A stretch of 64,000 bases of DNA from Callaeas wilsoni (lineage: Eukaryota; Chordata; Aves; Passeriformes; Callaeidae). The DNA lies in NCBI GenBank assembly GCA_013398955.1, contig VWPU01023991.1:1-64000 (forward strand). The letters are read 5' to 3'. Each line of letters opens with the position of its first letter. Within the stretch, counting starts at the first letter, position 1. Position numbers and translations under genes: made by a program. Under the pieces are notes generated by a model. The model saw only the letters and a list, made by a program, of their open reading frames with translations. It ran no database searches and was not told the DNA's origin. Below, in pieces: positions 25,701 through 35,700 of this stretch.

Positions 25701-28576
25701 TCCCAAAGCTGTTTTTCTAAATGCCTTGTCATTCCATGGAGGAGATTTTATTGTCTGGCTCTGCACACTCCTTTCATTTCGTGAGGCAAGTTATCCAACT
25801 TGCTTCCTATTGTAGGTGTCTACTTTGCTTGATATTTCCAGGCTTGAAAATCTGAAAAAGCAGATTAAGCTAGTTTTAGATATCGAAAGGGTGCCTTTGT
25901 TGTGGAACATTCTGTTGCCGTAAGTGAAGAGGTACAGTAATTTCGCTAGAAACTGCTCAAACATGTAGTCTGGTTCTCTTTATTGTACCATTTAAATTTC
26001 AGAAATAAGTAACTTCAAAATTATTAGCACAATTATGTAATATTGCAATAACAAGTCAGGTATAGTTGTTACTGCTTAGTTGTGGGTTTAAATTCCTTCT
26101 GTCAGTTTGATTCGCTGATCCATTATCTTGTGGGGTTTATATTACAGGAGTAAAGAAAACTTAAACAAACCCCAACCCTTCCAACACTCTGAACAGGATA
26201 GCAAGACAAGCTTTGAGAAAGAAATACAAGTTCCCTAGAGTGCTTCATGATAATGCCATGGAGATAAAGCTGTAAAAATAGCCATGTACATTTATGGCTA
26301 AATGTCACTTCAGAAACTGATGCCCCTAGATGGTGCTATAACTCAGAGCCTGGTTTCCAAGGAAGGCATTTTCCTGATTAATTTTGCTTTGCCCAGATGA
26401 TGCGTGAGGTGCACAACGAAGTTAGAGTAAGCTGTATTGATTTAAGAGACAAGAATTAAGCATAGAAAATTTTATGTAACATTACTGATGGCGAGGACTC
26501 TTTAACACTATGAAAGGATTTAGCTGTGCATTTATGTGTGTTTCAGGGTGGGTATTTTTGTCAATATGCAGTTCGTGCCCTACCAGGAAAGAGGGTTATA
26601 AAGATCTGTCAACCACATCTGTATATACACATGATGTCTTTGCACCTGTATCGTACCTTGGATAAATAACTAAGAATTGTTTACATTCATTTAGTATAAA
26701 AATAGATCTGATTTTCAAGTAACACAGTGAATTTTGCAAAAATAACGTATAGTATTTTAACAATATCATCATTTTAATGTTAGGCATGCGAATGTTGCAA
26801 TATCAGTTAATCCCAAGGGAAGCAGTGAATATAAGCCTTATATTCTCTGAAGCTGGAAATTTGGTGAGATGTGGTCCTGTTATATTTCCTTCATGTGAAC
26901 TGATATTTTACTAGATAATACCCTTTCTGCTTATTTTGCCTAAATTCTATAGGAATAATTGTAGTAAAATTCTTTTTTCTGAGCAGTGCTCTCGACACGT
27001 TTTATAATACATTGCTGAAACAATAGATTTGCTTTTCGTTTTATTGTTTGAATAAGCAAAAGCAAAACATCATACCAATAGAAGTACCATGACATAAATA
27101 GAATCAGAGAGACATTCTGACTAGATATCCCCAAATAATCTCTCTGACCTGTTTTCAGGCATTTTTTAAATTTGAGTTTTTCTACATGAATAAAAACTTG
27201 TTTCTCTTGGAATCTTTGTAAATGATCTTTTCCGCAGAAGTCAGTTGCTGTCATTTAACATTGCTAAGCAGCTGAAGAGACTGAATAACATCTGTAAAGG
27301 GAGCCAGTTAAATATCTATGTAGTGCTGGGATCAACGACTTGGCTTCAGCAATCGCATCTTAAAATCAGTCCCAGTTCCTAACATCTGTAGAATTTTTTA
27401 TTGTAAATAAAATTCAATTTCCAAACATTGATGCTGTGCTTAATTGTATGTAAATAAAACATAATTAAGAGTAAAGAGATAAACAGCCTTTAAATTAAGG
27501 TAACTATTCCAGGTGGTCCTCAGAAACTTCCAAGTCAACTCCACCAATTTGCAAGTATAGTAATGGTGAAATGTCATTAACTTTGTAAAGTTAATCTAGA
27601 ATTGTATTAAGATACTCTTTCTGGAAATATTTGGAAATGTAAAGATGCACATCTGTCACATGCAGAGATGACTTAATACCTCCTCCTAAAGCATCCCAAG
27701 GTGCAAGTGAACACCATGCAGGGAGTCAACATAAAATCTGGATCCTAAACTGAAGCTGCAGAGTCAGCTATGACTGGGAGAAGGACTGGAACCAGAAGGG
27801 GTGATACACCACTGTGCAGAATTACCCACTGATTCCTGTTGGGGCTTCCCCCATTTTCCTCTTCTGGTTTGCTATGCTGCCCTTTGCCTGAACTGTCTCT
27901 GCACTGACTCCTTTGTGTCCAGTTCTGTGTAGTCCTTCCATGACCCTTTTTATCATGTTGAGTGCAAGGAATATTCCTTGGGCACTTCAAAGATTCTATT
28001 TAATTTTTTCCTAATATATCTTCATATTCTTTTTGATCAAAAAAAACAGTACAGCTGAGTTTAAATGTGGCTTTTTCAGTGAGAGAGTTTTTATACTCCT
28101 GCTCTGTTACACTGATGCAAATTCGTCATCAATAATGAACTGCTGAGATGTTACGAAGATCATAATTTGATCTGTAAATCTTTATTGCTTTTGATAGTGC
28201 AATGTGGCTTGACTTGAGGAGTTTTCATGACAGCTGAAGAAAATAAGTGTTATTGTAGATTGAACAAACGTCATTACGAGTATTGAGAAGTGATCATTGT
28301 GAAACCTCACAACTGCATGTTCAGAGAAATTATCTGAGTGATAAATGCGGTTCTTAAAACTATTCCCTTCTTCTTAAAGGATCATTAATTCCTACATCTC
28401 TGCAACTGAAAGCTAATATGCAAAAAGGGAGAAAAAATTTAAAAATCAACCAATCCAGAAAGGTTGCTAAACCCATGATGTGCATATTAAGTATATACTT
28501 GTACAAACTCCTCTTCAGCAAAATGCTTGAGCCTTTTGGCTGTATGACAAATTATGTCAGAGACTCTGATCAATAA
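19769..28576. other. AT-rich unique sequence, no gene recognised
   Basis: Mostly unique AT-rich sequence. A moderately GC-richer block at 20460-20720 repeats short words such as ACAGGGATAA (about 20575 and 20600) but shows no LTR or LINE signature. A 171-codon open minus frame lies at 25064-25579 (separate entry). Lone 11-12-base words resembling the CR1 tail occur at 17985 and 21417 without a CR1 body. I see nothing else assignable. Confidence 0.5.
25064..25579 (-). CDS. Unusually long open frame of unknown nature (171 codons)
   Basis: I do not recognise this protein. What can be seen is an uninterrupted minus-strand frame of 171 codons, the longest in the AT-rich part of the window. Its content is rich in Leu, Ser, Thr, Lys and Gln, with a hydrophobic segment near residues 75-95 and a Lys/Gln-rich segment near residues 110-145. 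No signal peptide, zinc finger, retroviral motif or other domain is evident. A chance frame this long is uncommon but not excluded at this base composition. No clear splice borders or promoter accompany it. It may be an eroded retrogene, part of a non-coding transcript, or chance. Confidence 0.12.
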   Translation of the reverse strand: MFSSWAPVPHAATRAILLTLRRELQTDSAETPLAPVHTQLRLTSNLYLTVCDSFQNLCDNLCDDTKRSRKESSLVSLSLIFQLLSITFKLIRKQHSAFQGSKFAKFIVELTGNGIQQKLKGEKRTQQQLLSQFLPFKLKTPPTPHRVTKPLTTRDSNLVICESTPHLAGHG

Positions 28577-28582
28577 AGAAGC

Positions 28583-28716
28583 TGTTTATATTAATACGCC
28601 GGCACGCTGGCCGGGCTGAGATGGCAGCAGCTTGTTCCGGAATGTACAACACAAAGGGAGAACGCCCCAGGGCACCTCGGTGCCTCGCTTGCCAGCCTCC
28701 CAGCCCATGTGGTGGA
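28583..28716 (-). mobile_element. Partial second LTR copy (R/U5-like part) of the collapsed ERVK provirus
   Basis: Seen: from about 28586 to 28716 the sequence matches 29216-29350 in the same orientation, with roughly 88% identity by eye and identical first 35 bases (TTATATTAATACGCCGG and onward). At the outer end it begins TGTTTATA at 28583, so on the minus strand the LTR ends ...TATAAACA, a proper CA terminus. The six flanking bases AGAAGC (28577-28582) recur at 29451-29456. Inference: this is the 3' LTR of a minus-strand provirus, reduced to its last 134 bases, with its U3 lost. The homology stops close to where the capsid-like frame begins, which marks the deletion junction. Confidence 0.75.
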
Positions 28717-28944
28717 GGTAGCCTGAATTAAGCTTTTAAAATAAGGAGAATCCCTTCCAAAAGCTTTGGCAGCTTTGCATAATTCCTTTAATTGTGAGTA
28801 TGGAAGGGGTTCCCACCGTGAAACTCCCCCTCTGGGAAAAGTTACCGGTGCTGCAAAAACATTGATTTTTGATGCTAAATTCCAATTGCCGTCCGAAAGT
28901 GCGTGTCTGTGTATTCGTCTCCACTCATCATCTATTTCGCAGGC
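28717..28944 (-). pseudogene. gag: gag fragment: N-terminal capsid region of an ERVK/betaretrovirus-like element
   Basis: This is part of the structural polyprotein of an old endogenous retrovirus; capsid forms the core shell in the intact virus. Seen: within a minus-strand frame (28591-29205, 204 codons), residues about 88-163 carry a capsid-start-like pattern. An acidic-then-Trp stretch (IDDEWRRIHR) is followed by a Pro-rich FAAPVTFP stretch, then WEPLPYSQLKEL and a Lys/Ala-rich helix ending ..SPYFKSLIQAT. Known: this order is characteristic of the capsid N-terminus in ERVK-type Gag. At residue 163 the frame runs straight into the partial LTR, so the rest of capsid, nucleocapsid, pro, pol and env are gone. 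Matrix is also missing: only about 250 bases separate the fragment from the primer-binding site. The frame is still open across the piece, but it is a non-functional remnant. Confidence 0.78.
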
Positions 28945-29196
28945 TTCCCCCTCTGCAGCGGGGGAGGCAGCAGGGACACGACAGTGGCCGTGTGCCACGG
29001 GCCCGCCGCTCGGGCCGCTTGGAGGGGGGAGTGTGGGGGGTGCTGCCAGCGCGGGCGTACTGCGCTGTTTCAGCCGCGGGGGGGGGTGGGGGTGGGCGGC
29101 CATGCCACGGTGTGTTCGCCGGGCAGCCCAGAGAACTGACGCTCTGCGCTGCTGGGCACAGGGTGGGGTGGGTGTCCCGGTGCCAGGACCGGTCCT
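28945..29196 (-). pseudogene. Leader / proline-rich Gag remnant of the ERVK provirus
   Basis: This segment lies between the primer-binding site and the capsid fragment. It is very GC- and CpG-rich, and the minus frame through it is rich in Pro, Ala, Gly and Arg, as in the spacer regions between matrix and capsid of betaretroviral Gag. I see no matrix domain and no convincing start codon for gag, so the 5' part of gag is probably deleted here. The G-rich plus strand at 29078-29096 could form a quadruplex. Its assignment rests mainly on position. Confidence 0.5.
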
Positions 29197-29214
29197 GCTA
29201 CACATTGGGCGCCA
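29197..29214 (-). promoter_or_regulatory. Retroviral primer-binding site, tRNA-Lys type
   Basis: On the minus strand, directly after the LTR, the sequence is TGGCGCCCAATGTGTAGC. The first ten bases match the start of a tRNA-Lys(1,2)-type primer-binding site and most of the remaining eight also fit. In the provirus this is where the host tRNA primes reverse transcription. It sits one base from the LTR end, as expected, and fixes the element's orientation as minus and its class as lysine-primed (ERVK-like). Confidence 0.78.
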
Positions 29215-29450
29215 CTTATATTAATACGCCGGCACGCTGGCCGGGCTGAGGGGGCGGCAGCTTGTTCCAGGCATGTCCCACACAAAGGTAAAACACCCTG
29301 TAGCACCTCGGTGCCTCGCTTGCCAGCCTCCCAGCCCGTGTGGTGCAGGGCACGAAGCCTAGCGTGCCTGGGGCTTATAGATAGCCTAGGCGTGGCCAGA
29401 AACAGATGAGCAGAGGAGGCCCTTCGACCGACGTTCCAAGAGGTTATTGT
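29215..29450 (-). mobile_element. 5' LTR of the ERVK-like provirus (minus strand)
   Basis: Seen: this copy ends (minus strand) ...GTATTAATATAAG immediately before the primer-binding site, lacking the terminal ACA kept by the other copy. A TATA-like CTATCTATAAG lies at about 29377-29387 on the minus strand. About 30 bases further on begins the segment shared with the partial copy at 28586-28716, consistent with R-U5. The outer boundary is set by AGAAGC at 29451-29456, which equals the flank of the other end. On the minus strand the LTR would then begin ACAATAACC, not TG, so the first base or two may be mutated or the true boundary may lie further out. CpG-rich sequence does continue to about 29690. 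The class is firm; the outer edge is not. Confidence 0.65.
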
Positions 29451-29456
29451 AGAAGC

Positions 29457-29700
29457 TCCCTCGAAGGGGACCGGATGCGAAGAGGACAAGATAAGAGACT
29501 GAGGGGCTTTAAAGGGATACAGGGAAGGGGGCGGGGATGGCATAGCAGGGACCTATAGGTAGAGGAGAAAGGTGAGAAAGGTCTGTCGGCCTTTCCTTAG
29601 GGGATACAAGGGGTGTCTGTCAACTGTCAGTCAGGCAGAGAGAACCCTCCTCAGGAATCCTAGGAATTCAGTGGGAGAAGCTGTCTTCACAGACGGGGGT
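29457..29700. other. CpG-rich flank of the ERVK provirus, origin unresolved
   Basis: This stretch is richer in G and CpG than the surrounding AT-rich DNA (for example CCCTCGAAGGGGACCGG and GGGGGCGGGG). It may be additional U3 sequence of the same LTR, in which case the matching AGAAGC at 29451 is coincidence, or part of an older insertion. A TTTAAAG word near 29510 could serve as a TATA-like box on the minus strand. I found no second TG terminus with a matching duplication. Confidence 0.4.
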
Positions 29701-32700
29701 TTTAGTCTTTGGTACCAGCCCACCAAATCTCTTTTTCTGGGCTCTGTGGCCCCCTGGTTGGTTCATTCACCACAACAGCTGTTAGCCTCAAAGCTGCTTC
29801 CAGCATGGTGTCTATCCAGGAATATGTATGAATTTGGTGTGGGTGGGGCTTTGTGTATGTGTGTGTGCACATGCACATAAATTCTTTATTAGACTTGTAC
29901 TGAATCCATAAATGTAGATGATTAGGATTGTAAAGCAGTTAGCTGAAATATTATGAGAGTTTTTCTTAAGCAATGAGAAACTGGCACTTACAGGCTGCTA
30001 TTTTGAAGTCCTGCTGCAGAAGCTTTGCAAGCTGAGCGTGCCAGGTACACTGCGCTAAGCTGAGCCAAGTTTGTGCAGCACAGGCCGTGCCTCTGGAGAA
30101 TCACTCCCTGTGAATGCTGTCTTCGTTTGAAACAGAGCCCTGGGACTTCACTGCTGCTTGTCCTGTTTGTCCAAATGTGCCTAATAGAAATATTGCTGTG
30201 AAAGTGATTTTTCTCTTTCTTTGTGAATGAAATTCTGAGGGCAATTAGGTTTTAGTGGGTTTTTTTAATAGTGGGAGTAGGTAGGCAAATAAGCACAAAT
30301 ATGTTGTGTGAAGGAAGATGCTGATGCTTTGTCTTTCTCCAATATGTAATCAGAGTTTGACAAACCATAGAAAACCTGCAACAAGAGTGAGTTTAGACCT
30401 GCTACTGCCATTAGTTTCAGTATAATATAATTAAACTGAAAATAGTGTGTATTTGTGTGCCTTAAAACCTGTCATTATCATTTGGTATACTGATGAAAGT
30501 GGGCTGGGGCAAACTGGTATTAGTTGGTGTAAATCCAAATTAATGTAATAACCTTCCCCTTCTGGATGAGTCAACAGAATTAACAAATGGTGTAATCTCA
30601 TTTATTCCTCTGTGGTTCGTATAAGCAGTTCATAAATAGCAAAAACAAATGGTATGTCAGGACTGCCTCTGATATAAGAAGGAAGGGATACGTGTGCTTT
30701 ATTCTCATCTACAAATCTTCCAGTTCCGAGTGTGTCCTATAATTTCAGAAAACCTTATGGTATTATAGGCTATTTGAGACCCTGTTACAGATCACTTATC
30801 TTTTGAAGAGAAATATTTAGGAGGATCTTATCCAGCCCACGAATGGCAGAATAAATATAAAGGAGAGACGTTTGAAAGCCAAGGGGTCTCTTGACTCTTA
30901 ATTTCCATTAGGAGTAAGTGAAAAGCTGGAACCTGCTCCATGAAGAGACCTGTGTATTCAAGTGCTACTTAGCCACCTAACTCAGTGATTTTGTGTCTGC
31001 ATTAAGATCTGGACTTCATCAGAGTGAATTACATGTTGAGATGATATTTCTATCTTTTAAAATTTCCTTCCCTGAAGTATTTGCAAGTATTGTCACAGGA
31101 AGCGAGTTGTTTCTAAATGTTTGTAGTAGGGAGTCTTGTCCTTGTTTCATTTGCTATGACTTGGAATTCTCTGCTCAGGTTTTTTTATTCCAGAGTGCCT
31201 TTGTTCTGCGCCAAGATAATATATGGGAGATGTTTCTTTTGAGATGGTTTATCTTTCCATTGCATTCCAGTGAGAAAAGATTTCAAGTCCTTTAAGCTAT
31301 GGTCCTACTCAGCTGGTTCAGAGAAAAGCTGTAATTGGAATATGAAAGAGAAATGTATTTTCCTGGCTGAAATTCTAGTGGAAACGAGATTACACTGCAG
31401 AGATTCCGAGCAGAGCTTCCTGGTGCGATGAAGAGCTTTGCTTCAGAAACAGCTTTTGAAGGTGGCAGTGCAGTTCTTTACCTGACTTTTACCTGTTTAG
31501 AAGTAGGAGCACAAAAGAAGTGGCAGGTACCAGAGCTGTCCTTTTCTACAAATTATTCCATGAGTTACCTCTGCCTACATTTTTGTTTAAAAGTAGCTGC
31601 AGAATTAAGTTTGCAAATGTCAGCAAGAATTATAAATAACTAAGGGATGCAGCCAAAAATTCACTTTTATTTCTTCAGAGTATTTCCAAGTTTATTTCTT
31701 TTCTAAAAACAAGAGGGTTTGTGTTTCAGTTTTGCAGTTTAATTAGATGCAACTTTCCCCTACAGATTATTCAGAAGATGAAGACTTCATTTTTTTTGTC
31801 TCTTTCTGACCTTTTCCTTTTGTCCTTTTTAAAAAAATATTACTATAGCTATTGTGCAAGTTTTAATCTTCAGGCAGCTTTGTAATGGAACAGTTTCCCT
31901 CCTGTCTAATAATTTTTGAAACCAGTTCACACGGTGAAGAATGTTTTATCCAGGAAAGAATTTTAAGAGCACTGATTATGATATCAAGATCATTAAACTT
32001 TGTCAAACCTTTCAGTAAAGATGCTTATCTTTTAGATTGTCCCAGCCCTCCTTCGACTGTCAACCACTGCAGTTAGTAATAAGAAGGGAAGATGGCAGCA
32101 CGTGTCAAACTCCCCCTTGATGGATGCTTTTGGCAGCAAAGGGTAGTTAGGTGCCCTTGAGATGAATATTGCTGAGCCCCCACGGAACTGCAGGTTATGA
32201 CAATGCTGTGTTCTCACTGGGGAAGTGCAGAAGGCAAAAATGGGCAGCAGTACCTTATTCGCTTGTTGATCAGGTTAAGTCACGTCAGTGGGCTGTCAGT
32301 GGATTCATGATGATGCTTTTAGAGTACATGAAGTTACAAGGCAGCCTGACCTAGGTTCTGGAATGGAGCTGTATCATGGATGAGTTGACAGTGGTGGGGA
32401 GATAGAACGCAGAGAATTCCTGCATGTAGCACTCAGTCTTCACTGCTTTCATGCCTCTGGTTATTGCTGGTACATGTTCACCTTCTATCCTTACCTTGGA
32501 GCTCTCCACTTCTCTGCAGTGGTCAGTAACATCTTATCTGAAAGATGTTGTCAGGGCTGTTTACTGCACACTTGGTGCTATTATTTTAGTTTTTGTGGGA
32601 ATGCATCCTGTACTTTGTATATTCAAATCCTGTGAGTAAAACTGTATATTAGAGGCTGTATACTTTATTTCCAACAAGATAGCGCTTACATGTGCTCAAA

Positions 32701-35700
32701 AGTGAAAATTATGTAAACTCAAAAGAATTGAAATACCCAAATGACCAAATCCTTCTTCCAGTGCTTTTACAGATCTACAGCTGGTGCATCTACACTGCAA
32801 ATATCTTCTGTGTTGCAGAACTGCTGCCAAAACCAGTTGTTTTTGATTTGGAATACTCTTAATAAAGGGAAAACAACAGGAGCTGGAAATGTTTTGATCC
32901 TTAGCTCTAATGGATTTGGAAATTATGTTTAATTTTGACCTTTCCCTAGATGAGTTGCTGTAGTATATAGCCATAAGTTTGCCGGGAAGGTGCACGGGCA
33001 GGTTAGTTTGGTATATTTATCTAGGAGTACCATTAGACTAAAGCAACCTACCTTTTTTTGCTTACTCTCTTTTTTTAACATCTGTTCAGGTCGAGAATTT
33101 TGTTTTAGTTTAGCTTTTTGTCATTCTAACTGCCTTCTGTAACTTGCTCTGATCTTCAGTAACTAGTTGGAGCTAATTGATCTGAACTCAAGTACTGGAA
33201 CAAATTCAGAAGAGAAAAGTGATCTCATGGTCTTTACTGCAATTCTATTTCCTTTTGATAGTCATTCTGTCAGTGCAGTGTTACAGATGTGTTTTGGCTG
33301 CTGCTTTCTGTTTTAACAAAGCATTTGAAATGTATGAATTTGTTCTTCGTAGTGTAGTTGACTTTGCTAGGAAATTTGTATTCATTCTCAATGAGGTGAA
33401 ATATCAGCATCTGATCCTAAGTAATTACATGACAGGAAAAGGAAAACTAATTTGCTCAGATTGTCTTTTCATTTCTTTGATTTTGAGTTACTTGCCTGTT
33501 ATAGGCAATGTATTTTGTTACTGTTTTATTTATTGAAAATGACTCCTGAAGTAATGGAGTAAAAGCTTGTTATGCAGAGTGATAAACTGGAAGAAAAATA
33601 AATAGTGCTAAATGATGAGTATATACAGCTTTCCCAAATGAGAGTTAAACTCTTCGTGTTCTGTGCTTCATTTTTAGTAAGGATTGTTTCAATATTATTA
33701 TTTTACTGAAAAAGAAACTCGTTTGTTGGAAATCAAGACTATGTTTCTGTTTTGACTGTGACCTTTTGTACTATATTTAAATTGACCAGTGTCCTAATGC
33801 TGTTGTCATCTCGTTTCTGACTCATACACATGCATTTGAACACAAGATGAGCAATTACTTTTCATATATCTGTTTGGCTGTAATGGAAAAGTGACTTGGA
33901 TCTGCAAAGTGCAGCCAGGTCTTCAGGTGTTGTGTCCCCTGGACTAATATACAGAAAACTTAAGAAATTTTGAAAGCTAATACTGAATTCTTTCTCTTCT
34001 TTAGGGAGAGAAAGGAAGAAGGAATTTTACAGAATTCTTAATCCTTAATGTATCCTGTTAAATGCCATCTCATTATTGCTGAGTCACTCTGCTCTTTAAG
34101 GAGGCATATTGAAGGATATCTAAAGGGTTATCTCCAGAAGTGGGCAGTCTTGATTCCTTCCCTGCCTTCAGGCGGAGATGTTTTTTTCTTGGCTGTAACT
34201 GGAAAAAACACTGGAAATTAGAAATAAGCTTTGGGAAAATGCACCTGCCAATACCTAGAGGGAATTGTTCTAAGCTTAGATTCTGTTCTTGCACTTGGCA
34301 AGAATTCTCCTTCGCTCCTCTGCATGTCTTTCTAGGCTAATCTCTCTAGATTTGTCTGTTCTAGCCCAAAAATAGAGCTATAGACAGGAGTTATCTGGTA
34401 GGTGTCAATGGCCTAAATGCTTTTTCAAGGAGGAAGGCAGAGGCCAATGCTGTAGGTCTGAAACCTTTTTTTTCCCTTGACATCCCATCTGTATGCGCTT
34501 AATTAGTTCCAGAGATCAGAGTTTTGTTTGCGTTACTGTCACTAGCCATGTCTTTTGACAGGCATTGAGCAGAATTCAGAAAGGAAACCTCTTTACTGAA
34601 AAACATTTCATTGAAGACACACATTATGTTGTTTTTCATCTTAAAAGAAAAACAAGCTCCCAGGGAATGATGGCTTACTTTTCCTCATTAAGTCATCTCT
34701 AGACTCACATGGGTGATTATTGACTGTGAGGTGTGCTGTACTTTTTGGTTGCCACACAGTTTGTATAACATTCAGTGCTGTATAGTGCACTTGCAAAAAA
34801 AGACAAATCTCAAGTTAAAGTGTGTATGTATGCCATATGGCTGGCTGTACCCAAAATCACTATCCCTGTTTCTCTGCAATCAAAGAGAATATAAAAATTG
34901 AAAAAAACCACCCTGAGTTACTGAAATATTTTTTGGGTTTTTTTTAACCAATTTTCTCTTAGAGAAACTATAATAGAAGAATATAATATTTTTAAATATT
35001 CAAGTGTCACTGTGTAAGAAAAAGAATCATTTTGAGGCCATAGCTTCTGATTTAAACATTTTGCACAGTTTCTATAATAGTTTGTCATGACATGGAAGTG
35101 TTTGAGCTGACAATACTCCAATAAAAATCTAGCTGGATTTTTCATCCAAACATCAGCATATGCCATGCGTTTCCTTAGTACCACTGTTATTTGTTTCTTA
35201 GTTGGGCTCCACTAATATTTCTGCTATGATGGGAAAATGCCGCAACTGAGAATCTTGTTAAATGACAATAAAATTTCTCTGTGAGGGTGTCTGTCATATC
35301 CTTTGCCTAAGAGTCTGGAAAGGCATTTACTGTCATGGAAATTCTTAAACTGGCATTCATTTATCACATGGCACTTGAAAAATATCTGAGGCCTTCTGGC
35401 CTGTGGCCTTGTTGCTTGTATTTGTCACCATTTAATTGGTTTTGTCATGCTTTCAGTTGTTATACTGACAGCAAATGGAGGCATATTAATAGCCTGATGT
35501 GGAGGAATTTTAGTGAAATACACGTTTTTGTAAAAAGTTCCCTTTTTTCCAACATAAAACTTGTCCCATCATCGAGGGAAGATGTCTTTGCTATCTTTTC
35601 TTTTTACTGAGGAACCCATGCTGAACTTGTTTCTTGCATTAGGAAGCCTCCGTGCCTAACAAATTTGTCTTTGGCAGTAGAAGTCAATCTAATACCTTCT

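Noticed and set aside
28766..29249. Plus-strand open frames of 78-152 codons across 28766-29249
   Set aside because: They run antisense through the Gag remnant and GC-rich leader of the minus-strand provirus; GC richness explains their length.
29070..29543. A 157-codon minus frame crossing the LTR, primer site and leader
   Set aside because: It reads through the LTR and the primer-binding site in a frame different from the capsid-like frame, with no recognisable domain.
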